From the NCBI GenBank assembly GCA_015178975.1, contig WHVD01000064.1, positions 372,001-436,000 on the forward strand: a stretch of 64,000 nt of DNA. The letters are read 5' to 3'. Positions 1 to 9,192 of this stretch are shown piece by piece (positions within the stretch are counted from its first letter, which is position 1; each line of letters starts with the position of its first letter). Made by a program: the position numbers and the translations under genes. The DNA is from Hysterangium stoloniferum (taxonomy: Eukaryota; Basidiomycota; Agaricomycetes; Hysterangiales; Hysterangiaceae). The notes beneath the pieces are model-generated. The model saw nothing but the letters and a program-made list of their open reading frames with translations. It was not told the origin of the DNA and did not search any database.

Positions 1-390
1 ACTACGAATAAACCTATTAGAATTCACGCTGGAGTTACAACCACAGTTCATATCTGGTATGGGTTGACAATCGGCCAAGGCTCAGTAGTCAGAGTTGCTT
101 GGAATCAATATGGGCTGTTCCGGATTGAAGCCTTCCAGAATGCAATATAAAACATATACACAACAAACCGGAAATTATCTTTTTGGATAATCCGTGTGAC
201 ACGTTTTTATACAGAAACCTGAATATAAGTGCCCATTCTCTGTCGTCAACGGTTTACATATAATAGACCGTCAACGTGACAAGTCTATTACATTGAATTT
301 TGATGTTAAGCCTCTCCGGCCCTGTCGTCCGCGAAATCATTCTTTTATGTGTCTGAAGGATGGCACGAGGTAGGAACATGAATAATTATA
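1..390. repeat. Left half of a dispersed or duplicated segment (copy 1)
   Basis: This stretch aligns with 59805-60240 in the same orientation with scattered substitutions and small indels. Shared landmarks include ttgacaatcggccaaggctc and gatgttaagcctctcc. The match is cut at 390 by the retrotransposon at 391-7876 and resumes at 7877-7902. A short part also recurs in inverted orientation near 24222-24310. I see no coding function. The segment is useful because 59805-60262 is an empty-site reference for the insertion at 391. Confidence 0.8.
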
Positions 391-572
391 GTGTCGAGTG
401 CCGCACGATCCCTGGCGTGCCGGGAGTAGTTCGGCACTCAACGTCCAGCTGAGCATATGTAGGATTCGCACGCCTTGTGTTCTCGTATGACGTCACTGTC
501 AATCCTCAGTCCTTTCTGTTTTCTCATCACTGACTTCTGATCCTTATCTCTACATATCTACACAATTAATTT
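391..572 (+). repeat. Split direct repeat A1 (left terminus)
   Basis: The 182 bp starting gtgtcgagtgccgcacg is repeated at 7460-7641 with only a few substitutions. It ends just upstream of the Gag start at 587, so it probably holds the promoter and leader of the element. Confidence 0.85.
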
Positions 573-1625
573 TTAAAGCTCACTCGATGACATCTGGATC
601 CCTACCTCAAGGCGTGTTCGCCCACTTGGGTATCAACCTGAACCCTGAAGGGCACCCGCCCCACCCCAAAGCAGGACCAGAACCTCCTCTTTCGGCGACA
701 GCTGGTATCCCACATTCCCCGGTCATCCCACATCTGGAGGCCACCAGCAACAATCAGGGAGATTGCCAGTCCTCCCCCCCTCACGAGATCGATCAACTAA
801 AGGCTCAAATTGCGCAATTGGCTGCACGACGAGACCTCCTGTTGGCTCAAGGCAGACCAGATGTCCATGGCAGCAGGGTCCTTTCAGACGTCTCACCAGG
901 TGTGACGAGATTATTCACTGACCTGGATACGATCCAGCTGGCCAACATATGGGCCTCCATGGCTGGTGACACTAGGACCACCAAGAAGGCAGTGGTCCCT
1001 GATATAATTCCAGGATTCAAGGTCAACGCCTTAGAGATCCGTGAGTCCATCTATCTCTCTCTTTGGCCCAATTGGACACAGCCGCAGCACTCTCAGTGTG
1101 CAGCATCATTCAGACAGCTCAGGGGCCGGCCTGTAGGCCGGCACCCCATTACAGACAGTCCACCACAGGGAGCCGCTGGCACCTGGGAGGAGCATGAGTT
1201 AAGCCGTCATGCGGCTGGCCTGCAGAGTCCCATGGCAGTCCAACGGATGCCAGGCTCTGGGCCAGTCATACAGCGCGATCCCCCCCCCTTTCTGTTGCTT
1301 GCCGCACCTTCTGTTCATTATTATACCTTGTGTCAGGGGCCAACCAGCTTATTTTTATTGTATCCATTCACAGCCATTCCTCGGAAGGTAGAGGAAGCCT
1401 TCAGGAACCTACACTACATCCCTTATACAGCCCTCACTACGGAGGCACAGCAGAAGGCAGAGAGAGGCTTGGAAGAATTCACCTTCTCGCCTTCAGGCAA
1501 CATTGTGGCCAAAGGGCTGGACCACGATAATGAGAGGAGCATCTCCATCATTGACTGGCTCTCAGCAGCAGCAGCAGCGGTCGACCGTACTAAAATTCAT
1601 GGGGGTGACACCAGAGCTGATACGC

Positions 1626-3930
1626 TGTAGAGAGTTCAATCGGAAAGAGACTAATATGGCAATAGTTTCAAGTCACAAATTCTTATATATACTTTGGCAC
1701 TCAAGACGACTTCTACACAGCCAAATCAGTTTCATCAAACAGACGACCAAAACTCCATCATGTTCAACACTGCATCGTCCTCCAAAGTAACCCTCAGTTC
1801 CTACTCAAAACCGACTCTTCACTCCCAAATAGAACTCCAGCCAATAACATCTCGCTTCTCCTCATCCTCAGACATCATTTCCAAGCCCCTACCAGCCCAC
1901 TCATGCTCCTCCAAGAAATACCATTGTTTCCTCCGTCGACAAGGTATTCGACTCCCATATGCTCCAGACGATCCTGTCTTCATTCGTATAGAGCACTATG
2001 ATGGCTCCTCCGAAATCCTCCACTATCAGTTCGATCGAGTGTTCCAGCAGGACTGTTCCCCACCGTCATCGGGAATCTATTACATGGCAACATTCACTCC
2101 AGTAGGAGATCACAGAGGATCCAAGTTATTTAGGACCCCGGTTCCAGAGGGAAGTCAAGTAGAGCCTCGTCGAGGTCGTCGTCGATTCGTGTTCCTTGCA
2201 TGGTTGTGGAGCCTACTCACCACCTGGTTCTAAATGGTGATTGATTGTGTCCCCTCCTTATACTGCAAAACTAGGAACACAATACATCCAATCTCAGTTC
2301 ATCGATTGGTAATATTGTCAAGATTTCGAAATCAAGCATAGCATTTGAGGGTGATGCACTATCGTGGGATTCTTGTGTTTCTGACTCATATCATCGATGT
2401 TTCATCAGCCATCACTTCTATTACTCCATCATCCCTATTGTCTGACTCACTTCCCCTATTGTTCTATTGTGTTTCCCCATTTATCTGTATCACATGTCTG
2501 ATCTCATCTTTTGTTTGTCATTCTCTTATTGTTCAGCGCAGCCTCCCCCTATTATTGTTCACAGCTTTACTAACACTCCTATTGTGATGACTCAGAGATG
2601 ACTCACACCATATCACATCGTTATTGTGTCGTTGTTTGTAGATGTTTGATTTGACCTGTGCTCTCTCATGTATATAAGGGCCTCTTGTTAAGAGCAGAAA
2701 CTGACGGATGTCGGCAGACCGACGGGGACTGAATGGAAGGACTTGGCTTCAGCTTATGTGCTGCGCCCTCGCAGGTTACCGTCAGGTGTCCTTAAATTTC
2801 GGGTGGGCGAAAACTAGTCCTGTCAAGTAAACCTCTCGGTAAACTACCGATCGGAAACCGAAGGATAAGTTGAGGGTTGGGTTGAGGGGTCGGAGACCAA
2901 GAGTCGGAGACTGAGAGAGTCAGAGACTGAGAGTCGGAGACTGAGACAGTCGGAGACTGAGAGTTGGAGACTGAGAGTGTCGGGGACTGAGAGTCGGAGA
3001 TTAGAGGTTGAAGTCGTAAATGTAGGTTGAATCGTAAATCAGATGGAGTCGGAATGTGGTGGTCGTGAATAGATAATGGAGTCGGAAATTAGAGGGTATC
3101 TAAGTCGATCTAAGTCGATATTCTAAGTCGATATTCTGATTGTCTAGTAGTTACATTACAGCGGGTTTATATATGGGTTATTGGCGTCTAGAAACTACTA
3201 ACTAAGGGAAGAGTGGAAAATGGCATTGACAAATAAGCTTGACCAGGAACCGGAAAGTTACGATAAGATCGGAAGCCGAGATTTAGCTGAGAGCGGAATT
3301 ACGAGAAAAGGGAATAGTCCACGGGCTACAGGTATATATGGGCATATGTGAAACATAGAGTAAAACGGATCATCATAATGAAAGGGGACGTATCAAAGCA
3401 TAACCAGATGGTAGAGTATATTTTGACAGGGGCGTAAACGAGGTTTGATCGCCGTGAAGGTATACGTCAGTGTCGGTGTTCCAAAGGTTGCCGAAATGAT
3501 AACTTGATCAATAACTTGGAACATTGATAGATGGTAGTATTCTCGGAGACCATCGGGTTGCGACATGGGTTACGACACGGTTGTAACACCTCTCTTTTGC
3601 CCACTATTGAACAAGCAATTTCGTTGTATCTCATTTCGAAGCTCATTCTTAAGGACAATCTCTTAAGTCTTACTCTCAGTCTCACTCCTACGGCCAGTAA
3701 GGGATACTGTAGTGTCTCTTATTGTTGAAGTTCTACACTCCTCGACATTAGGCTTACGTCAGCCTTTTGATATCATCTTCGTTTACGTCATCCAAGGTCC
3801 GATCTCTAGCCTCTCGCTCTGAGTGTGTTTGGTTATAGACTGGTTTCAAGAACGACTGTGTCAGTGACCGTCATAAAGACTTGACCGTTGCGCGCAGGTT
3901 ATTAGGTCTTTTCCTAGTAACGAACTTACA
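1626..3930. mobile_element. LTR-like insertion inside the Ngaro Gag gene
   Basis: Gag homology stops near 1625 and resumes at 3931. The inserted DNA begins TGTAGAGAGTTC and ends GAACTTACA, which are imperfect inverted repeats with TG/CA termini as in an LTR. A TATA-like tgtatataaggg sits at 2669. Taking out the nested solo LTR at 2686-3588 leaves 1.4 kb, similar in size to the solo LTR at 52146-53532. No matching target-site duplication flanks it (tacgc versus gcact), so it may be a recombinant between two insertions. A 179-codon open frame at 1694-2233 lies in the would-be U3; I do not recognise it. Confidence 0.55.
2686..3588 (-). mobile_element. Solo LTR, TGTTAAG family, nested
   Basis: It begins TGTTAAGAGCAG, ends GTTGTAACA and is flanked on both sides by the perfect 5-bp duplication CCTCT (2681-2685 and 3589-3593). 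It carries the family signature ttggcttcagcttatgtgct near 2745. Interior 2880-3010 is a short tandem array around gtcggagactgagag. The minus strand has a TATA-like motif near 3170, so I read the LTR on the minus strand, the orientation in which it starts TGTTAC/TGTTACA-like. It inserted just downstream of the TATA motif of the older LTR-like insertion. Confidence 0.85.
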
Positions 3931-4203
3931 GCACTTTCGGCCCACCACACAGTTGTGACAACCATTGCGAAATCCCATAACTGGGAAGTGGCCATGGAAT
4001 ACGATGTGCAACAGCATGAAGCAGCTGCCCACAACCCGACCCACGACTTGAGCGGCCTGGACACCAATGCCCTGACAATCATCTTGACACGGGCAGCACT
4101 GCAGGCATCAAGATCCGGCACCACCTCAGTCTCACCAGTGACACACCTCGGGCCAGCTGGGCCACCACCCCTCTCCACTTCTCCTTGAAAGAGCCTCACA
4201 CAG

Positions 4204-6114
4204 ATGGGGAACATTCACATTGGTTTCGGTGTGGGACACAGAGGCACTTTCTGGCTGACTGCACAGCAAAACTCACATCAGCAGGGAAGAACACTGCCCC
4301 AATCACCCGGGATGCCAGAAACAAGCACGCCTTGGCATCCCCCGATGGAAAGCAGTTTTGTTTCAAGTGGGCAACAGGAACACAGTGCCGGTGGGGTGAC
4401 ACCTGCACCAATGCACACATGTGCAGCATCTGCTTTGAGCAAGACCATGGAGCAGCAGCCTGCAAGCACCTCTGACCCAAGAAGGGTCATGACGCCACTT
4501 GATCCAATTGAAGCCGCACGTACATTAAGTAAATATGGTATACTTGACAGGTGGGAATACATTATCTCAGGTTTAATCAATGGCTTCGATATTGGGGTAA
4601 AGGACTGCATATTGCGCACTGTCATTTTTCGAAAATCACAAATCCTCTTCATTAGACATGGACTTTATATACAAGTACATAGCGAGCGAACAAGGGGCTG
4701 GACGCTACTCTCGGGGCTTTACCCCAGCGGAGCTAGAGCAGATCATCGGCCCATTTCAGACCTCCCCACTGGGCCTCATCCCAAACCAAACTCCAACACT
4801 TACCACCTAATCCAAGACCTTTCCTTTCCCCGGGGAGACCCAGAATACCCTTCCATAAACAGTGGAATAAATTCAGACAACTTCCCCACAGAGTGGGGCA
4901 CCTTTGCAGATGCCACAGCACTAATCTTATCCTTACCGGATGGCTGCGTAGTGGCCACATTCGACATCTCTGCCGCATACAGAGTGACCCCCATAAGACC
5001 AGATCAACAGAATGCTTGCTGCATTTCATGGGACGGCTTGGTATACGTCGACCGAGCAGTAGCATTTGGTCTGGCCTCCAGCACTGGAATTTTTGGCAGC
5101 ATTGCAGATATGCTGATAGCACTGTATCGGAAGGCAGGCTTCGGACAGCTACTCAAATGGGTGGACGACTTCCTAGCCATTCACCTTCCAGGTCAGATTT
5201 GGACAGAAGAGGACTTCATCACCTTGTCCACCCAATTCGGGGTCCCATGGAGCAGAAGCAAAACACGACCATTTGCAACAGTGCAGAAGTACATCGGCTT
5301 CCTATGGGACTTGAACTCCAAGACAGTTGCTGTGCCACCAGAGAAACTACGCGCAACCCTCACCTTGATCGTGCAGTGGATGGCAGATGGCATGCAGTTC
5401 TCAGCAAATGAGGTGGAGAAGCTACATGGGAAGTTGGTGCACTTGTCGGCCATCTTCCCATGGATCAGGCCCTTTCTCCGGTCCATTGTGGCATTCGCAA
5501 GCAGTTTTCATTCTTGCAGAGCACACCTACTGCCAACCCCATCAGTGCGAGCGGATCTCTCCTGGATCCAGTACATACTCCGGCATCTGCCAAACGAACT
5601 CCCAATTCCATTGCCTGACGTAGTAGACATCGGCTGGTGGGGAGATGCCAGCTCATCCTACGGGATAGGCATCATCGTCGACTGCCATTGGGCTGCCTGG
5701 AAATGGGCTCCCAGTTTCAAAGTCGGCCCTCGCTGCGAATGCGATATTGGGTGGGCAGAAGCAGTAGCAGTAGAGCTGGGTCTGAGATTGGCACTGCAGA
5801 ATGGCTTGCTGTGCCATCAACTCCCTTCTCATTCAACGTTCTTGGTGCACTCCGACAACAGTGGGGTAGTCGCCGTTATAAACAAGGGTCGTTCCCGCAG
5901 CAAGGAGACAAACAAGGTCCTAAAAGAGATTTACCGCCTACTAGCCACCCACCGAATACATTTGAAAGCCATTTACATACCCTCAAGAGACAACATGTCG
6001 GACGCCCTCTCACGAGGACACATCACCGAATTTCTCAGGGGTTTCCCGAGGGCAAACACCCACGCCGAGATGGATATTCCCATCCATTTGCGTCATCGGA
6101 TCCAATCATCGTAG
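4204..6114 (+). CDS. Reverse transcriptase with RNase H (Ngaro pol)
   Basis: The open frame covers 636 codons; the real domain starts near 4480, because the first 90 codons overlap the Gag zinc fingers in another frame. Reverse transcriptase motifs are FDISAAYR (about residue 255, catalytic Asp) and KWVDDFLAI (about residue 320, catalytic Asp-Asp). An RNase H domain follows with WWGDASSSYGIG, an acidic WAEAVAVELGL, VHSDNSGVVAVIN and SRDNMSDALSR, giving the expected D-E-D-D set. The enzyme copies element RNA into DNA. It is probably expressed together with the downstream recombinase, which begins in another frame after the stop at 6114. Both catalytic sets look intact although neighbouring genes are broken. 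Confidence 0.85.
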   Translation: MGNIHIGFGVGHRGTFWLTAQQNSHQQGRTLPQSPGMPETSTPWHPPMESSFVSSGQQEHSAGGVTPAPMHTCAASALSKTMEQQPASTSDPRRVMTPLDPIEAARTLSKYGILDRWEYIISGLINGFDIGVKDCILRTVIFRKSQILFIRHGLYIQVHSERTRGWTLLSGLYPSGARADHRPISDLPTGPHPKPNSNTYHLIQDLSFPRGDPEYPSINSGINSDNFPTEWGTFADATALILSLPDGCVVATFDISAAYRVTPIRPDQQNACCISWDGLVYVDRAVAFGLASSTGIFGSIADMLIALYRKAGFGQLLKWVDDFLAIHLPGQIWTEEDFITLSTQFGVPWSRSKTRPFATVQKYIGFLWDLNSKTVAVPPEKLRATLTLIVQWMADGMQFSANEVEKLHGKLVHLSAIFPWIRPFLRSIVAFASSFHSCRAHLLPTPSVRADLSWIQYILRHLPNELPIPLPDVVDIGWWGDASSSYGIGIIVDCHWAAWKWAPSFKVGPRCECDIGWAEAVAVELGLRLALQNGLLCHQLPSHSTFLVHSDNSGVVAVINKGRSRSKETNKVLKEIYRLLATHRIHLKAIYIPSRDNMSDALSRGHITEFLRGFPRANTHAEMDIPIHLRHRIQSS

Positions 6115-7306
6115 CACCGGCATTGCTACCAGCACCATTTACCCGAGCATCGAATATATCATCATCTAATCACGGGCACCTAGCCCCATCCCCACTGAGA
6201 CCTCCATGCAAAGCAGCAGAGAGGCTGTTCAAGTGGAGAGGCATCAACACACCCCCGCCCACTACTATACAGCACCCGGTCCTCCAATTAATTGCAACAA
6301 TCACGTCAGAGGCCTCTTTAAAGGAACCCAAAGCCTATGGTGCCGGCCTATGAAAATTTCACATCTTCTGTGACATCTTCTCAATTGCAGAAGTGGACAG
6401 ACTACCGGCGTCCTTCCTAGTGATCCATTCCTTTGCTCTCTGGGCAGCTGCAGACCCATCATTTCTCGGAGATGGCCTGGCTGCCGGAACCAGATTCGAG
6501 ACAATCTCCATCAGCGTGACAAGGAAATACCTTTCATCAGTCAGGGCATGGCATATAGCACAAGGCTGGCCACCACCGCTGTCCGACGAGGAATGCACAA
6601 AAATTGAATGGTCACTACGAGGATTGGAGAACTTACAAGGCACGGCATGAAAATGACCCCCACGACCCCCAGTACAATTGAGGATGTTATTCGCACTGAA
6701 GTCAATCCTGGACCTGAGCGATGCATTCGATGCATGCATTCGGGCAGTGGCTTTATGCACCTTCTGGGGACTAATGCATTTTGGTGAGGTTACCGTGACA
6801 TCCAGACTGCACTTTGACACCACCAAACACCTAAAATGAAAGGATGTTCTAATTAGTCATGACAATGATGGAAAACGCTACACACGTTTAGATCTGCCAT
6901 CCGCGAAGACAGCCAAAGTCGGAGAGATTCAGGCAGTATTTATAATGGACCAACAGGGAGTCTGCCCGATTGATGCCTTGATCAATTTAGCCAAGGTGTC
7001 CCAGCAGGGCCAGACAATCCTTTATTTTGCTGGCGAGACAACAAGGGAGAGGTCAGACCAATAGTTAAAAAGGCAGCACTCCACCGGATTAATTCAGTCC
7101 TCCAGGCTTGTGGATGGGGAACAATCTTTGGCCACTCTTTCCGCATTGGCGGCGCCTCCTTCTTCTTAGCGCAAGGAGTTGATCCCAAGATAGTACAACT
7201 AGCGGGCAGATGGAAATCCTTAGCATACAAAACATACATAAGGGCCTTCGAACAAATTGCATCACGGCACATATCGAACCTGTCTGCCAGAAATGCAGCT
7301 GCCTAG
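6115..7306 (+). pseudogene. Tyrosine recombinase of the Ngaro element, broken
   Basis: Pieces in several frames add up to a phage-integrase-type recombinase. A core-binding-like segment lies near 6490-6650 (SVTRKYLSSVRAWHIAQGWP). The catalytic half ends with GHSFRIGG (near 7131, H-x-x-R box), GRWKSLAYKTYIR (near 7208-7240, Trp and the nucleophilic Tyr) and a stop at 7304-7306. The first catalytic Arg, normally in a W-G-L-x-R-F-G-E context, is His here (FWGLMHFGEVTV near 6760-6790). Several stops and frame changes occur between 6350 and 7080. The enzyme would join circular or linear element DNA to the target without leaving a duplication. Confidence 0.75.
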
Positions 7307-7358
7307 GTTGGGTAAGCGGCGTAGTCTTGCCACGGTAGTAGGCAGGCCTTTTGCAGGT

Positions 7359-7459
7359 GAGTGGCGAGTCTTCCCACACACACATGGAGAGCTAACGCTC
7401 TTCCTCTATCCAACCACTCAGCTCTTCACTGTCTAGTCCGTAATAGTCGATGCTGGATA
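7359..7459 (+). repeat. Split direct repeat B1
   Basis: About 101 bp beginning gagtggcgagtcttcccac and ending cgatgctggata, repeated at 7776-7876. It lies between the recombinase gene and repeat A2, as in Ngaro elements. Confidence 0.8.
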
Positions 7460-7641
7460 GTGTCAAGTGCCGCACGATCCCTGGCGTGCCGGGAGTAGTT
7501 CGGCACTCAACGTCCAGCTGAGCATATGTAGGATTTGCATGCCTTGTGTTCTCGTACGACATCACTGTCGATCCTCAGTCCTTTCTGTTTTCTCATCACT
7601 GACTTCTGATCCTTATCTCTACATATCTACACAATTAATTT
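7460..7641 (+). repeat. Split direct repeat A2
   Basis: A 182-bp copy of the left terminus at 391-572, immediately joined to B1. Confidence 0.85.
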
Positions 7642-7775
7642 ACCCACCCACCCTAGCCCTTTCTTTAGACAGTGGCAGTAATCAAGTATCAATATTTCAA
7701 TGTGATATATTTACTGTAGTTAGCAGATTATACAGTAACGAGAGCTGTTAATGTGTTATGATTACCCGCCCTCCC

Positions 7776-7876
7776 GAGCGGTGAGTCTTCCCACGCACAC
7801 GCGGAGAGCTAACACTCTTCCTCTACCCAACCACTCAGCTCTTCACTGTCTAGTCCGTAATAGTTGACGCTGGACA
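7776..7876 (+). repeat. Split direct repeat B2 (right terminus)
   Basis: A copy of 7359-7459 that ends tgacgctggaca exactly where similarity to the empty site at 60236 resumes (atgg then attttaac). This fixes the right end of the element. Confidence 0.8.
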
Positions 7877-7902
7877 ATGGAATTTTAACATGTGTGGGGA
7901 AC

Positions 7903-8200
7903 TGTCGGAAAAATCCGAAAATCCTGATCAGGCCTGTCGGCCTGGCTGGATGCCGACATACCTGATGCCCGCTGCTCAGGCCTGAACAGGCGTCAAGCTG
8001 CCTGATCATGCCTGGTGCACCCAAGTATCAGGCCGGCTCCTTGCCGAAGGGTCACGCAGCCTGCCACAAGGTCACATAGCCTGCCACAAAGTCACGCAGC
8101 CTGATCAAGGCCTGCACAGACATCTGGCAGTCTGACTAAGATCTGCGCAGATGCTCTGTGTTTAGGCACTTCTTATGACTGCAACTTACGACCTTCCATC
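7903..8200 (+). repeat. Probable truncated LTR with CCTGATCAGG palindromes
   Basis: Similarity to the reference copy at 60240-60262 ends at ggaac (7898-7902) and new sequence starts TGTCGGAAAAATCC, as an LTR would. The interior is rich in CCTGATCAGG- and GGCCTG-type palindromes, and 8050-8105 is a short tandem run around gtcacgcagcctgccacaa. I find no right end or second ggaac, so the element seems truncated. Confidence 0.4.
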
Positions 8201-8343
8201 TACACTTCCTTTCTCAATTTTGTTGTTTTGCTTGAACAGAGAGAGCCTTATCCCACATGTCATCTGATTGTCAAATTACCTTGTCGAAAGAGCACATTGA
8301 ATGCTGTTATGCAATAATTTCTTTTTGTGATGTTTTCGCTTAG

Positions 8344-8670
8344 GAAAATTGAAAATATTTTCCTCGACTTAACTCAGAAATTTGGATTTCAAAAAGATTC
8401 AATGAGAAACATGGTGTGCAGATATTCATTTGCCCTAGATGTTTACATACATTCTAAAGCACTACAGTTTGACTTCCTTATGCAACAACTCGACAGCCAC
8501 ACTTCCCGAATGACACCCAATCAAGTGCTCCTCACTTTGCACACAGACTACATCGGTGGCCAACACGCCAATTATTGAAAATTGTATTTTGCCACTCAAC
8601 TCAACCTCGATGATGCAGTCGGCATCGCACAAAATCCTCGAGCAATGATCCTACACTATCCTGCACTATC
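8344..8670 (+). pseudogene. Fragment of a beta-1,3-glucan synthase (FKS-type) gene
   Basis: Exon 1 (8344-8413) encodes [20 protein letters not shown] and exon 2 (8468-8650) encodes [23 protein letters not shown] sequence (here [20 protein letters not shown]) and NLDDAVGIAQNP. This matches the conserved N-terminal region of fungal glucan synthase catalytic subunits, plasma-membrane enzymes that make cell-wall glucan from UDP-glucose. A 54-bp GT-AG intron (8414-8467) is retained, and a splice acceptor precedes exon 1 (cgcttag at 8337-8343), so this is a genomic piece, not a retrocopy. An in-frame TGA interrupts exon 2 at an Arg position. Only about 85 residues of an enzyme of roughly 1,800 are present, so it is a non-functional fragment. 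Confidence 0.75.
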
Positions 8671-8708
8671 CCAATTTTAAGCGATTAGCAAATTTTAACA
8701 CCAAAAGG

Positions 8709-8752
8709 CTTAAAATATTGGAGTTAAGTCCCCTTAACTCCAATATTTTAAG
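8709..8752. repeat. Perfect 20-bp inverted repeat with 4-nt loop
   Basis: Positions 8709-8728 are the exact reverse complement of 8733-8752, separated by tccc. The arm is cttaaaatattggagttaag. The structure sits just downstream of the glucan synthase fragment. It may be a remnant of a small foldback element or a strong RNA hairpin. Confidence 0.9.
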
Positions 8753-8820
8753 AATCCCCTGGCACTCTAGTAACTTGTATATCCCAATATCACACTGTCA
8801 CTACCATCTAGAGAAGGGCT

Positions 8821-9192
8821 TCACACATGTAACTTTCCTCTTGCCTTTTCACTCAGAGGAGGGGGATATGTTGTGGGAACAAATGGGGAGGGTGTACCAG
8901 CCTCTTTGGTAGAAGGATCAGTCAATAAAGTGGCTGCACGAGTAGCTAAAACATCTTCACGATCTTTTACATGGTCTTTTTTTGTTGCTGCAGATATTGC
9001 TACCTGTTCTACCTCTGTGGGTGGTGATGAGGAGTCTGGTGACTCATTTGTTGGCACTTTCTGATCTTTGTTAACTCCCACCCCGGTTGTTTTGTGCCCT
9101 AGATGGGCAGTTGAAATATACTGGAGCTGGAGTAAAGACTGACCATGCCATGCTGGTAAACATATGGAGTATATGTTAGTTGGAATCTTCAT
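8821..9192 (-). CDS. Uncharacterised 123-residue open frame, doubtful
   Basis: The predicted protein is hydrophilic and rich in Ser, Pro, Thr and Lys (ESPDSSSPPTEVEQV) and ends in PPPLSEKARGKLHV. The LSEKARGK phrase looks like the N-terminal regions of transposon-associated basidiomycete proteins as I remember them; I cannot check this here. There is no domain, signal peptide or membrane segment. It could be a fragment of a transposon gene or a chance frame. Confidence 0.3.
   Translation of the reverse strand: MKIPTNIYSICLPAWHGQSLLQLQYISTAHLGHKTTGVGVNKDQKVPTNESPDSSSPPTEVEQVAISAATKKDHVKDREDVLATRAATLLTDPSTKEAGTPSPFVPTTYPPPLSEKARGKLHV

Larger units (their letters stand above)
587..4475 (+). pseudogene. 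Ngaro Gag-like protein, interrupted and frameshifted
   Basis: The N-terminal part (587 to about 1625) is proline-rich, then has a predicted helical stretch with LFTDLDTIQLANIWASMAG. The C-terminal part resumes at about 3931 after an unrelated insertion, with AKSHNWEVAMEYDVQQ, and ends in zinc-binding motifs near 4215-4470: a degenerate CCHC knuckle (CGTQRHFLADC, first Cys replaced) and a CCCH-type finger (CFKWATGTQCRWGDTC followed by CSIC). Such fingers are typical of Gag proteins of fungal DIRS/Ngaro elements. The part from 3955 is in a different frame from the finger part (4185-4475), so at least one frameshift is present besides the insertion. The stretch 1040-1370 fits the family poorly and may be a retained intron or further damage. 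Confidence 0.7.
391..7876 (+). mobile_element. Ngaro-type tyrosine-recombinase retrotransposon, decayed
   Basis: The element has split direct repeats in the order A1 - genes - B1 - A2 - B2 (391-572, 7359-7459, 7460-7641, 7776-7876), the arrangement known for Ngaro and PAT-like elements rather than LTRs. Genes in order are a Gag-like protein with a CCCH finger, reverse transcriptase with RNase H, and a tyrosine recombinase; there is no integrase or aspartic protease. Flanks compared with 60230-60262 show insertion with no target-site duplication, as expected for tyrosine-recombinase integration. Without the 2.3-kb insertion at 1626-3930 the element is about 5.2 kb. Gag and recombinase are broken; reverse transcriptase is still open. 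It is a relic that may still be recognised in trans. Confidence 0.85.

Noticed and set aside
1694..2233. 179-residue frame as a cargo gene of the Ngaro element
   Set aside because: It lies inside a separate LTR-like insertion and has no recognisable domain or splice structure, so it is kept only as a note within that insertion.
2573..3742. 8-bp repeat acactcct at 2573-2580 and 3735-3742 as a target duplication
   Set aside because: The enclosed sequence does not start or end with paired termini (attgtgatg versus gaagttct), so the match may be chance.
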